Origin: Balneolales bacterium
GTDB lineage: Bacteria; Bacteroidota; Rhodothermia; Balneolales; Cyclonatronaceae
NCBI GenBank assembly: GCA_020832405.1
Contig: JAFIET010000043.1
Coordinates: 1-33,190 of the forward strand
Direction: 5' to 3'
Length of the DNA stretch: 33,190 nucleotides
The notes under the pieces are model-generated. The model did no database searches and was not told the origin of the DNA. It worked only from the letters and a program-made list of their open reading frames with translations. Below are positions 25,437-33,190 of this stretch, one piece after another; the stretch's first letter is position 1; each line of letters starts with the position of its first letter. Made by a program: the position numbers and the translations under genes.

Positions 25437-27038
25437 ATGGCTAAGGCCTTTTTACTTAGTTTGCTGATTACCGGACTGCTGCTGCCGGTCGGAAGCCTGA
25501 AAGCGCAGCAATCACAGCCCGGACAGGTGCAAGCCGAAAACGGCACCGTTACCCTTTCTTTAGATGAAGCCATTCAGATTGCAATGGTGAACAACTATAT
25601 GATCCGACGGGGGCTGCTCGATATTGAAAATGCGAATGCGCAGATACGCGAAGCCTGGGGCGCGGTTTATCCGCAGGTGAATGCCTCGGCGCAGTACACG
25701 CGCAACATTCAGATTCCCAATCCTTTTGCCGGATCTGATGCCGGGGGTATCTTTCAGGCTTTCGGCGCCCTTGAGTGGCTCGCATTTAATGAAGGCCGCC
25801 GCACCGACGGCGATCCGGGCACCGAGCCCATTCCGTTTGATGACTTCCTCGAGCGTCAGGCGCAGGGCTACCGGGATGCAGGCCTTACGCCGCCCGGCTT
25901 CGATTCGGACAACCCGTTCGCCATCGAAAATGAGTTTCAGTTCGGGGTGAATGTTACACAGGCGCTGTACAACGGCTCGGCCTTTGCGGCTATCCGCGGG
26001 GCAGAACAACTCCGGCAGATCAACCTCGATCAGGTGGAGCGCGACCGTCAGGTCATCACCGATCAGATAACCGAGGCCTTTTATACCGCACTTCTTGCCC
26101 GCGAGCAGTATCAGGTGCTTGAACTGAGCGTGCAGCGCCTGCAGCAAACCGTGGAAGAAACCCGGCGCGCGGTGCAGGCCGGCGTGCTTTCCCGCGTGGA
26201 CCGCCTCAGCGCGGAAGTCGAGCTGGTGAATCTGGAGACCGACCTCATTCAGGTCGAAAATCAGGTTGCGCTCGCTGTCAAAAACCTGAGCCTGATTCTC
26301 GGCATTCCGGTAAGCACAAATCTTGAACTGCGCGGCAGCCTCGCCTTCGATGAAAGCATGGCGGAGCTTGTTCCCGATGTGGAAGCATCTTATCAGCTCG
26401 CCGTTCAGCGGCGGCCGGATGTTTCGCAAGTGGATAACCTGATTTCATTGCTCGACGTGCAGCGAAGCATCACCCGCTCGCAGTATTTCCCGGTGGTGAA
26501 TGCCTTTGCCAATTACGCCTATATCGGTCAGGTACCGGATAGCCGTCAGCTCGTCACACAGGTACAAGGTCAGGATTTTCAGTTTGAAGCGCGCGACCGT
26601 TCCTTTTTCGATTCCGGCTACTGGAACCCGGCTTTCAATGTGGGCATCAGCATGAGCTGGAATCTGTTCAACGGCTTTCAGACCCGCGCCCGGGTACAGC
26701 AGGCAACCATTGCGAAGCGTCAGGCCGAAATTGACCGGGAGATGCTCCGCAATGCCGTGTACCTCGAAATCGAAGCCGCCGTGCGCAATCTTGAAAACGC
26801 CTACCGCCGGATTATGAGTCAGAAAAGAAATATTGAGCGGGCAGAACTGAACTACGAAATTGCAGCACAGCGGCTGCGTGAGGGGCTGGGTACCGCGCTT
26901 GAAGAGCGGCAGGCCTCATCGCTGCTTGATCAGAGCCGGCTCAACTATCTCTCAGCTATCTTTGATTATAAAGTTGCCCTCAGCAAGTACAACACTGCCG
27001 TTGGCCTCACCCGCGACGGGGCCTCCGTAAATCCATAA
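25437..27038 (+). CDS. TolC-family outer-membrane efflux protein
   Basis: The 533-residue protein has a signal peptide (about 1-24, ending LKAQ) and the two long coiled-coil/beta-barrel repeats of outer-membrane efflux proteins (OEP). Repeat 1 starts with VTLSLDEAIQIAMVNNYMIRRGLLDIENANAQIREAWG. Repeat 2 contains YFPVVNAFANYAY, SMSWNLFNGFQTRARVQQA and the C-terminal LEERQASSLLDQSRLNYLSAIFDYKVALSKYNTAVG. An insertion in the first barrel section (about 88-150), rich in Gly, Asp and Pro, makes it longer than the usual 430-480 residues. It is expected to form the trimeric exit duct for the pump encoded by the next two genes, in the order duct, adaptor, permease. Confidence 0.95.
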   Translation: MAKAFLLSLLITGLLLPVGSLKAQQSQPGQVQAENGTVTLSLDEAIQIAMVNNYMIRRGLLDIENANAQIREAWGAVYPQVNASAQYTRNIQIPNPFAGSDAGGIFQAFGALEWLAFNEGRRTDGDPGTEPIPFDDFLERQAQGYRDAGLTPPGFDSDNPFAIENEFQFGVNVTQALYNGSAFAAIRGAEQLRQINLDQVERDRQVITDQITEAFYTALLAREQYQVLELSVQRLQQTVEETRRAVQAGVLSRVDRLSAEVELVNLETDLIQVENQVALAVKNLSLILGIPVSTNLELRGSLAFDESMAELVPDVEASYQLAVQRRPDVSQVDNLISLLDVQRSITRSQYFPVVNAFANYAYIGQVPDSRQLVTQVQGQDFQFEARDRSFFDSGYWNPAFNVGISMSWNLFNGFQTRARVQQATIAKRQAEIDREMLRNAVYLEIEAAVRNLENAYRRIMSQKRNIERAELNYEIAAQRLREGLGTALEERQASSLLDQSRLNYLSAIFDYKVALSKYNTAVGLTRDGASVNP

Positions 27039-27085
27039 AACAGACAAAAACTTTCCATTCAGAAACGACCTATTGAATTTTCATC

Positions 27086-28201
27086 ATGAATAAACTCAGT
27101 CTTTTACTTATTTCTGTACTGCTGGCCGTGCTGATAACCGGCTGCGATGATTCCAACGGCAACGGGGAAAACAACGGGGAGCGGGTTCGTGAAATCCCGG
27201 TGGAAACCATTACCCTCGTGCCTGACCGCTTCGACGATTTTGTGCGGCTCACCGGCTCGGTCGAAGCCATCAGCGATGCCGTGATTTCCTCCGAAGTGAG
27301 CGGCAACATCGTGCGCATTGCCGACCGCGGACAGCGCGTATCCCGCAACGGCATCATCGCCCGGGTGGATGACCGCATGCTGCAGGCCAATTTCCGGGCC
27401 GCGAAAGCTGCCTTTGAGTTTGCCGATGAAACCCTGCAGCGCCTTGAGCCGCTCTACGCCGACTCCATCGTTTCGGTGCAGGATTTCCGGGCCGCCCTTA
27501 CCGAGCGCGATGCCCGCCGGGCACAGCTTGATCAGGCCGAAACCGCGCTCTCAAACGCAGAAATCCGCGCCCCTTTTGCGGGCCGGGTAGAAGAACGCAT
27601 GGTGCGCACCGGTGAGCTCATCAATCCCGGAATGCCGGTCGTAAGGCTGGTAAGCACCGAGCGCGTGCGCGTTCGGGTTGGCGTACCGGAGCGCTACAGC
27701 AGCGAAATCCGTGAAGGCAGCGAAGCCATCGTAAGCCTGCGCAGCTACGGCGGCGCTGAACTTGTGAGCGAGGTGAGCTTCGCCGGAAGCGTGATTGATC
27801 AGGACCGCCGTACCTATCCGGTGGAAATCGAGATGGCAAACCCCGAGGGCATCGTGAAGCCCGAAATGGTGGTGAGCGTGCAGCTGAAGCGCCGTGCCAT
27901 TGAAGATGCCATCATTGTGCCGCGTACCGCCATTATCCGCGATGAGGGGACCGAAAATATTTTTGTGGCCCGGGAAGTAAACGGGCATCTGGTGTCCGAG
28001 CTGGTGGAGATCAGAACCGGCACGGCAACAGGCCCGCTGGTTGAAGTGCTGGAAGGTCTCGAGCCGGGTGATGTGGTTGTAGTCGCGGGCATGAGCGCCC
28101 TGAGCATTGGCGACCGCCTGAACGTGCTGCGCAGCGAAACGAGCACCGAGCGTTCACAGCGGCTTCAGGCACGCAACGGCGGCCTTGCACAGGTCCGGTA
28201 A
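27086..28201 (+). CDS. RND efflux periplasmic adaptor (membrane-fusion protein)
   Basis: The 371-residue lipoprotein (lipobox ITGC, Cys20) has the HlyD/AcrA layout. A beta-barrel and lipoyl half-motif is at about 55-95 (GSVEAISDAVISSEVSGNIVRI). A short alpha-hairpin with a Leu/Ala-rich coiled coil follows (about 100-155), then the second lipoyl half (AEIRAPFAGRVEERMV) and a C-terminal membrane-proximal domain. A low-complexity Asn/Gly linker (DDSNGNGENNGE) follows the lipid anchor. It links the TolC-like duct to the RND permease. The spacing of 47 bases to the gene before and 103 to the gene after is consistent with one operon; no terminator lies between. Confidence 0.95.
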   Translation: MNKLSLLLISVLLAVLITGCDDSNGNGENNGERVREIPVETITLVPDRFDDFVRLTGSVEAISDAVISSEVSGNIVRIADRGQRVSRNGIIARVDDRMLQANFRAAKAAFEFADETLQRLEPLYADSIVSVQDFRAALTERDARRAQLDQAETALSNAEIRAPFAGRVEERMVRTGELINPGMPVVRLVSTERVRVRVGVPERYSSEIREGSEAIVSLRSYGGAELVSEVSFAGSVIDQDRRTYPVEIEMANPEGIVKPEMVVSVQLKRRAIEDAIIVPRTAIIRDEGTENIFVAREVNGHLVSELVEIRTGTATGPLVEVLEGLEPGDVVVVAGMSALSIGDRLNVLRSETSTERSQRLQARNGGLAQVR

Positions 28202-28304
28202 TCATCACCCTGCAAACCGCCATTCTTCCCCAAAACAGATTTTTTAACGCATCAGGAAAGCTTCCGCAGACGACTGCACGCGAAGCAACCAAGCGCACAT
28301 ATCT

Positions 28305-31300
28305 ATGAAATTAAACGAAATTACACTCAAGAACCGGACTGTGATTCTGGTGCTGGCCGTGATTCTGATCTTTGCCGGTGCCTATTCCTACAGTACCATC
28401 CCGAAGGAATCGAACCCCTCGATTGAGATTCCGATTTTTATCGTCAATACCATTTATCCCGGTATTAGTCCCGCCGATATGGAGGCCCTGGTTACGCAGC
28501 CCATCGAGCGGCAGCTGCAGGGCATCAACGGGGTGAAGGATATCCGCTCAACCACCCTGGAAAGCGTGAGCAGCGTGGTGGTGGAGTTTGATCTGGACGT
28601 TTCGCTGGTGGAAGCGAGTCAGCGGGTGCGGGAGCGGGTTGATATTGCCCGCGCCGATCTGCCGCCCGATGTGGAAGAGCCGATGATTATCGAGATCGAC
28701 CTGGATGACTTTCCGATCCTGACGGTGAACCTTGCCGCGGATTATCCGCTTTCACGCCTAACGGAAGTGGCGAAGCGCATGACCGATATGCTCGAAACCG
28801 TGCCCGGCGTGCGGGAGGTTGACCGCATCGGTGAGGTGGAGCGTGAGGTGCAGATTAATGTGGATATCAATGCCCTCAACAGTTACGGCATCCCGCTGCA
28901 GGCGCTGGTTGGCGCCATTCAGGGCCAAAACCTGACCATACCCGGTGGTACGATTGATGTGGACCGTATGAGCTATCTCATCCGAATCAGCGGGGAGTTT
29001 CAGAGTCCGGAAGAAATTAAAGATCTGGTGATTATCGGCGGAGGAGGCGGCGGAGACGGGCCCGTTCCCGAAGGGCTGGTGTATATGCGGGATGTGGCCG
29101 AGGTGGTTTTTGGCTTCAAAGACCGTGAAAGCTTTGCGCGCCTGCGCTCCTACAAAGTGGATGACAACGGCAGGCTGATCGACGTACCCGCCGAAGACAT
29201 CCGCGATCTCGAGGTGATTTCCCTCAACATCAAAAAACGTCCTTCTGCCAACATTCTGGAAACCGTTGAGGCCGTACTGGCCGCGGTGGAGCAGTTCCCG
29301 GTTCCGGGCGGCACGCAGGTTGTAATTACCGGCGACCAAAGCGAGGATGTGCGTAACCTCATCAGCGATCTCGAAAACAGCATCATCAGCGGGATGCTGT
29401 TTGTGGTGCTGGTACTCGTCTTTTTCCTGGGCATCCGGAATGCGCTGCTGGTGGGTACCGCCGTGCCGCTTTCAATCCTGGTGGGTTTCATCGTACTGCT
29501 GGCGCTGGGCTACACGGCCAACTTCGTGATTCTGTTCAGCCTCATCATTGCCCTGGGTTTGCTGGTGGATAACTCCATCGTGGTGGTGGAGAACATCTAC
29601 CGCTACCGCGAGATGGGCTACGAGCGCTTCGAAGCCGCCAAAAAAGGCGCGGATGAAGTCGGCTACGCGCTGATTGCCGCGACCTCAACCCTGCTGGCTG
29701 CCTTTATCCCCATGACCTTCTGGCCGGGCATTATCGGGCAGTTTATGGGCTACCTGCCGCTCACGCTCATTATCGTGCTGTTGTGCTCACTGTTTGTGGC
29801 ACTGGTGATTTACCCCGTGCTTACGGCCTATCTCGTGAAACTCGACGGAGAGAAATCCCGCCCGATGTCGAAAGGCTTCAAAATGGTGATGTACGCCCTG
29901 GCCGTCTTTTTTGTGGTGGCCGTTGGTATGGCAAACCCGATTACCCTGCTGGTTTCGGTGATTGCGGCCGTTCTGTTTGTGGTTAGCTACCGCTTCGTAA
30001 TCAGGCCGCTTTCGGCGGTCTTCATGGAGCGAACCCTGCCGGCCATTCTGGACTGGTACCGTAACTTCCTGAACTGGATGCTGCGCCGGAACTACAAAAT
30101 CCGCCTGGCGATGCTCCGCAACACCTTTTCGCTGGGCGCGCTCAGCCTCGGTGCCCTGCTGGCCATTCTTGGTGCTGTGGTGAATATCTTCTCGCCGGCC
30201 GGACAGTTTCTGGTGATGGCCGGAGGAATTCTCGCCGCAATCGGCGCCCTTGGCATCATGATTCACTTTGTGGAAATCATGCTCAGAGGCAACATTTACT
30301 CCGTTTACTCAGGCCTGATATTGGGCGGTTTTATCGCAGTTGTGCTGGCGGTGGTTTCTATTGGGCAGCCGGTTGGCGCTACGGTCTGGATTGTCCTGAT
30401 GGGGCTTCCGGTGATGCTCGTTGTGCTGGGCGCCATCGGAAAAGTGTTCGGTGCCAAAACCAACAAGCCGCTGCTGGTAACCGATAACCGCTCGCTGCTG
30501 CTGAACTCCGTAATGGGGCTCATGATCAGCATCTTCCTGCTCTTTGCCGTAATTCCGACCGGCGTTGAGTTCTTCCCCGAAACCGATCCCAACCGGATTA
30601 TTATCGAGCTGGAAGGGCCCATCGGCATGAATGTGCACGCGAGCAATGAAACGGCCTTCGAGGTACAGCAGCGCCTGTATCAGCTGATTGACGACGACCC
30701 GAAGGTGAAAGCCAACATCGAAAATATTCAGATCAACGTGGGCGTAGCCGGCGATCCGTTCTTTGGCGGCGGCAATCAGAGTCCGGAACTTTCCCGACTC
30801 ACGGTTAACCTGGTTGATTACGGCGACCGCGCTGAGCCTTCCGCGATCACCCTGAGCAAAATCCGGAGTGTTGTTACCGATCTGCCCGACATCATTGTGA
30901 GCATTGCGGGAGAAGAGGTCGGTCCGCCGACCGGCGCGCCGGTCAACATTGAGGTTTCCGGCGAAGATTTTGATGAGGTGGTGCGCATTACCCGCGAAAT
31001 CACCCAAAAGCTGATTGAGGCTTCGACTACCCGGCAGATTCCCGGCCTGGTCGATATCCGCAACAACATCAGCGGCGGCATTCCCGAGTACCGCATCCTT
31101 GTGGATTATGAGCGGGCCAACCGCTTTGGTCTGAACCTGGCCGATATCGCACAGACCATTCGCATCGCCAACAACGGCCTTGAAGCCAGCAAATGGCGCG
31201 ACGGCGAAGATGAGTACGACATCGTAGTGCGCCTGCGCGAAGAAGACCGCCAAAACCTCGAAAGCCTGGCGAGCCTCAATATTGGCTCGCCTAACGGACT

Positions 31301-32111
31301 CATCCCGCTGGTTTCGGTAGCATCTTATGAAGAAGGCATCGGCCTCGGATCCATCACCCGTCTGAACCTGAACCGGACGGCAACCATCGAAGGTCAGGCC
31401 GAAAGCGGCTTCTCCGGTCCTGCCGTGCTGGGTGAAGTACAGACGCTGCTGGCCTCTTACGTCGCAGACCTGCCCTTAGGCTACACCGTGCGCTACACGG
31501 GCGAAAGCGAAGATCAGGAGGAAGCCTTCGGGTTCCTTACCGCGGCCCTGCTGATCGGCTTCGCGCTCATCTTCCTGGTGATGCTCGCCAAATTCAACAA
31601 CGTGAAATCGCCCCTCATCATCATGACGGCCGTCGGGCTCAGCCTTATCGGCGTACTGCTGGGGCTGATCCTTACGCGGACGCCTTTCGGACTCATGACC
31701 TTCATCGGGATTATTTCGCTGGCGGGCATTGTGTGCGTGAACAACGTGGTACTGCTCGATTATGTGAAGCAGCTCACCGAGGGCGGCATGAGCAAGCGCG
31801 AAGCCATCGTAGAAGCCGGCACCATCCGTTTCCGTCCGGTAATGCTCACCGCGCTGACGACCATCCTGGGTCTGGTACCGCTTACCTTCGGTATCAACAT
31901 CGACTTCGTTGGCCTGTTCACCACCATGGATCCGAACCTGCAGTTCGGCTCTGAGAGCACGGCCTTCTGGGGACCGATGGGCATCGCCATCATCAGCGGC
32001 CTTACCTTCGCGACCTTCCTCACCCTGGTTGTGGTGCCGGTGCTGTACTCGGCCTTCGACTCAGTCGCTGACCGCCTGAGCAGTAAACTTTACGAGGCCG
32101 AAACCCCGTAA
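28305..32111 (+). CDS. RND efflux permease with an enlarged central membrane region
   Basis: This proton-driven inner-membrane pump of the AcrB/MexB superfamily has 1268 residues against the usual 1020-1060. The start is conserved (LKNRTVILVLAVILIFAGAYSY), followed by the porter domain and TM2-TM6 with GLLVDNSIVVVEN (D422-N423). Residues about 511-729 then replace the usual short linker between TM6 and TM7. They contain about six extra hydrophobic segments (near 525-570, 608-665 and 670-720). The second half resumes at SLLLNSVMGLMISIFLLF and ends after TM12. Proton-relay positions differ from AcrB: Asp-Asn in TM4 instead of Asp-Asp, and Asn-Asn (about 1146-1147) in TM10 where AcrB has Lys940. 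The substrate cannot be predicted. The gene is last in the efflux operon, and a strong terminator follows. Confidence 0.95.
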   Translation: MKLNEITLKNRTVILVLAVILIFAGAYSYSTIPKESNPSIEIPIFIVNTIYPGISPADMEALVTQPIERQLQGINGVKDIRSTTLESVSSVVVEFDLDVSLVEASQRVRERVDIARADLPPDVEEPMIIEIDLDDFPILTVNLAADYPLSRLTEVAKRMTDMLETVPGVREVDRIGEVEREVQINVDINALNSYGIPLQALVGAIQGQNLTIPGGTIDVDRMSYLIRISGEFQSPEEIKDLVIIGGGGGGDGPVPEGLVYMRDVAEVVFGFKDRESFARLRSYKVDDNGRLIDVPAEDIRDLEVISLNIKKRPSANILETVEAVLAAVEQFPVPGGTQVVITGDQSEDVRNLISDLENSIISGMLFVVLVLVFFLGIRNALLVGTAVPLSILVGFIVLLALGYTANFVILFSLIIALGLLVDNSIVVVENIYRYREMGYERFEAAKKGADEVGYALIAATSTLLAAFIPMTFWPGIIGQFMGYLPLTLIIVLLCSLFVALVIYPVLTAYLVKLDGEKSRPMSKGFKMVMYALAVFFVVAVGMANPITLLVSVIAAVLFVVSYRFVIRPLSAVFMERTLPAILDWYRNFLNWMLRRNYKIRLAMLRNTFSLGALSLGALLAILGAVVNIFSPAGQFLVMAGGILAAIGALGIMIHFVEIMLRGNIYSVYSGLILGGFIAVVLAVVSIGQPVGATVWIVLMGLPVMLVVLGAIGKVFGAKTNKPLLVTDNRSLLLNSVMGLMISIFLLFAVIPTGVEFFPETDPNRIIIELEGPIGMNVHASNETAFEVQQRLYQLIDDDPKVKANIENIQINVGVAGDPFFGGGNQSPELSRLTVNLVDYGDRAEPSAITLSKIRSVVTDLPDIIVSIAGEEVGPPTGAPVNIEVSGEDFDEVVRITREITQKLIEASTTRQIPGLVDIRNNISGGIPEYRILVDYERANRFGLNLADIAQTIRIANNGLEASKWRDGEDEYDIVVRLREEDRQNLESLASLNIGSPNGLIPLVSVASYEEGIGLGSITRLNLNRTATIEGQAESGFSGPAVLGEVQTLLASYVADLPLGYTVRYTGESEDQEEAFGFLTAALLIGFALIFLVMLAKFNNVKSPLIIMTAVGLSLIGVLLGLILTRTPFGLMTFIGIISLAGIVCVNNVVLLDYVKQLTEGGMSKREAIVEAGTIRFRPVMLTALTTILGLVPLTFGINIDFVGLFTTMDPNLQFGSESTAFWGPMGIAIISGLTFATFLTLVVVPVLYSAFDSVADRLSSKLYEAETP

Positions 32112-32175
32112 CGAAATCCGGCGTCAGGCCGCCGCGATAAGCATTTTCCTACATATCCCACTATCAAAGTTGAAG

Positions 32176-32207
32176 GGGCATCCGGTGAATCGGATGCCCT
32201 TTTTTTA
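32176..32207 (+). terminator. Terminator of the efflux operon
   Basis: GGGCATCCG (32176-32184) pairs with CGGATGCCC (32191-32199) across a 6-base loop and is followed by eight T residues. It lies 64 bases after the permease stop. Confidence 0.92.
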
Positions 32208-32278
32208 TGCAAATGAAGCCGGATTTCAGCATATTTCAGGAGCTTATTTATCCTCAGTAACATCCAAAAAAATACGTC

Positions 32279-32683
32279 ATGAATAAAATTGAGCACATCG
32301 GCATAGCCGTAAGCAACCTCGAAGAAGCCATCAAAACCTGGGAAACCCTGCTCAGCACGCCCTGCTACAAAAAAGAAACCGTCGCCTCTGAAAAAGTGGA
32401 CACCGCGTTTTTCAAAACCGGCGAATCCAAAATTGAGCTGCTCGGGGCAACTTCGGAGGAATCCGTGATTCACAGCTTTATCGAAAAGCGCGGGCAGGGC
32501 CTGCACCACGTGGCCTTTGAGGTAGATGACATTCGCGCCGAAATGCAGCGCCTGCGCGATGCCGGTTTTCGTCTGCTGCAGGAAGAGCCCAAGCGCGGCG
32601 CCGATAACAAGCTCGTAGCCTTCCTGCATCCCAAAAACAGCAACGGCGTGCTCGTTGAGCTTTGTCAGTCTGTAAGCAAATAA
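32279..32683 (+). CDS. mce: Methylmalonyl-CoA epimerase
   Basis: This enzyme interconverts the (2S) and (2R) forms of methylmalonyl-CoA, linking propionyl-CoA carboxylase to methylmalonyl-CoA mutase. The 134 residues form a typical vicinal-oxygen-chelate protein with two beta-alpha-beta-beta-beta modules. Metal-ligand candidates are His6 in IEHIGIAV, the His76/His77 pair in GLHHVAFEV and Glu127 in GVLVELCQ. The inter-module signature RGQGLHHVAFEVDDI is the usual marker of the epimerase subgroup. The ATG at 32279 is the only sensible start. Mutase and carboxylase genes are not in the window. Other VOC proteins look alike, but the full-length fit favours this call. Confidence 0.93.
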   Translation: MNKIEHIGIAVSNLEEAIKTWETLLSTPCYKKETVASEKVDTAFFKTGESKIELLGATSEESVIHSFIEKRGQGLHHVAFEVDDIRAEMQRLRDAGFRLLQEEPKRGADNKLVAFLHPKNSNGVLVELCQSVSK

Positions 32684-32796
32684 ACGCCCTTCATCCGTCC
32701 CGCCCTCAAATAAACCGAACCTAAAAAAAATTTGTTTTGACTTCATCCCGCCGCAGCAATCCGACTCAGAACCCGTCTTCCTTCATCCTTCAAAAA

Positions 32797-33190
32797 ATGT
32801 GGCTGCTGTTTGGCCTGGCTGTTTTTATCGGGGGGATGGCTCCTCAGCCAACGGCCGCGCAAACAGAAAGGCCGCCGGTTCCGGAAGACCTCGCGGCATG
32901 GATCGAAACCGGTATGGCCGCTTGGGACATCCCCGGCATGTCGGTTTCCATTGTGCGGGATGATGAGGTCATTTTCGCGCAGGGCTTCGGCATCCGAAAG
33001 CTGGGCGAAACCGAAGCGGTAGATGAGCACACCATTTTCGGCGTGGCTTCCACGACCAAAGCCTTCACGGCAGCGGCGCTGGGGCTGCTGGTTGATGAAG
33101 GCCGCCTCGGCTGGGACGATCCCGTGACCCGCCATCTGCCGGGCTTTGAGCTGTACGATCCGTACGTAACCCGTGCTATCACCATCCGCG
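32797..33190 (+). CDS. Serine hydrolase, class C beta-lactamase family (5' part)
   Basis: The reading frame runs off the end of the window. The visible 131 residues begin with a signal peptide (MWLLFGLAVFIGG..., ending TAAQ) and continue into a beta-lactamase/transpeptidase-like fold: IPGMSVSIVRDDEVIFAQGFG, then the catalytic SxxK as STTK in FGVASTTKAFTAAALGLLVDEGRLGWDDPV. The family includes AmpC enzymes, D-aminopeptidases and esterases, and the fragment does not discriminate between them. The start is uncertain. From the ATG at 32797 the signal peptide lacks a positively charged n-region, whereas a TTG at 32737 in the same frame would supply SRR and further residues; a stop at 32722 bounds it upstream. 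The product is exported and probably periplasmic. Confidence 0.88.
   Translation, partial: MWLLFGLAVFIGGMAPQPTAAQTERPPVPEDLAAWIETGMAAWDIPGMSVSIVRDDEVIFAQGFGIRKLGETEAVDEHTIFGVASTTKAFTAAALGLLVDEGRLGWDDPVTRHLPGFELYDPYVTRAITIR

Noticed and set aside
30309-31253. 314-codon open frame antisense to the RND permease
   Set aside because: It is a mirror of the permease reading frame, with no independent coding signs.

Overview
The window looks like chromosomal DNA of a free-living member of the Bacteroidota side of the tree, most likely Balneolota/Rhodothermota-like. This placement is inferred from two near-identical type IX secretion (T9SS) C-terminal sorting tails of the '[13 protein letters not shown]' type, a PID-CTERM-like small protein, LruC-domain lipoproteins, genes that mostly lack a Shine-Dalgarno sequence, and moderately high GC housekeeping genes. 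No rRNA, tRNA, CRISPR array, transposase, integrase or reverse transcriptase was found.

Layout. 1-3130 (+): the tail of an unknown gene, a repeat-rich spacer, dihydrolipoyl dehydrogenase (lpdA), a two-CBS-domain protein and a small four-helix membrane protein; hairpin terminators follow each of the last three. 3338-4432 (-): a GluR0-like ligand-gated potassium channel. 4728-11332 (+): an accessory cell-surface region holding a 23-repeat BspA/DUF285 protein with a T9SS tail, an AT-rich spacer with a probable dead toxin fragment, a secreted FGE-fold (C-type-lectin-like) protein, a T9SS-tailed protein with tandem GG-x-GRGD repeats, and a PID-CTERM-like small protein. 11333-11693 is a spacer with several nested inverted repeats that ends in a strong terminator just before a YciI-type lipoprotein. 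12266-15082 (-): uvrA. 15327-22143 (-): three tandem paralogous LruC-domain lipoproteins, two of them followed by almost the same terminator. 22574-24343 (+): polX. 24672-32111 (+): a TetR regulator and a TolC / adaptor / RND-permease tripartite efflux operon. 32279 to the end (+): methylmalonyl-CoA epimerase and the start of a serine hydrolase of the class C beta-lactamase family.

How the genes fit together. Much of the window serves the cell envelope: T9SS cargo, lipoproteins, an efflux pump and a ligand-gated channel. The efflux locus is a self-contained unit. The same 13-bp palindrome TGACTnnnAGTCA sits before tetR and again between tetR and the tolC gene, so the regulator probably controls both itself and the pump. 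The best leads for something undescribed are the FGE-fold protein paired with the GG-x-GRGD T9SS protein (a possible diversity-generating retroelement target, though no retroelement is in the window), the structured spacer at 11369-11656, the LruC triplet with its shared upstream TCGAT motifs, the RND permease with about six extra membrane helices, and a family of intergenic ATCCGCG-type repeats.
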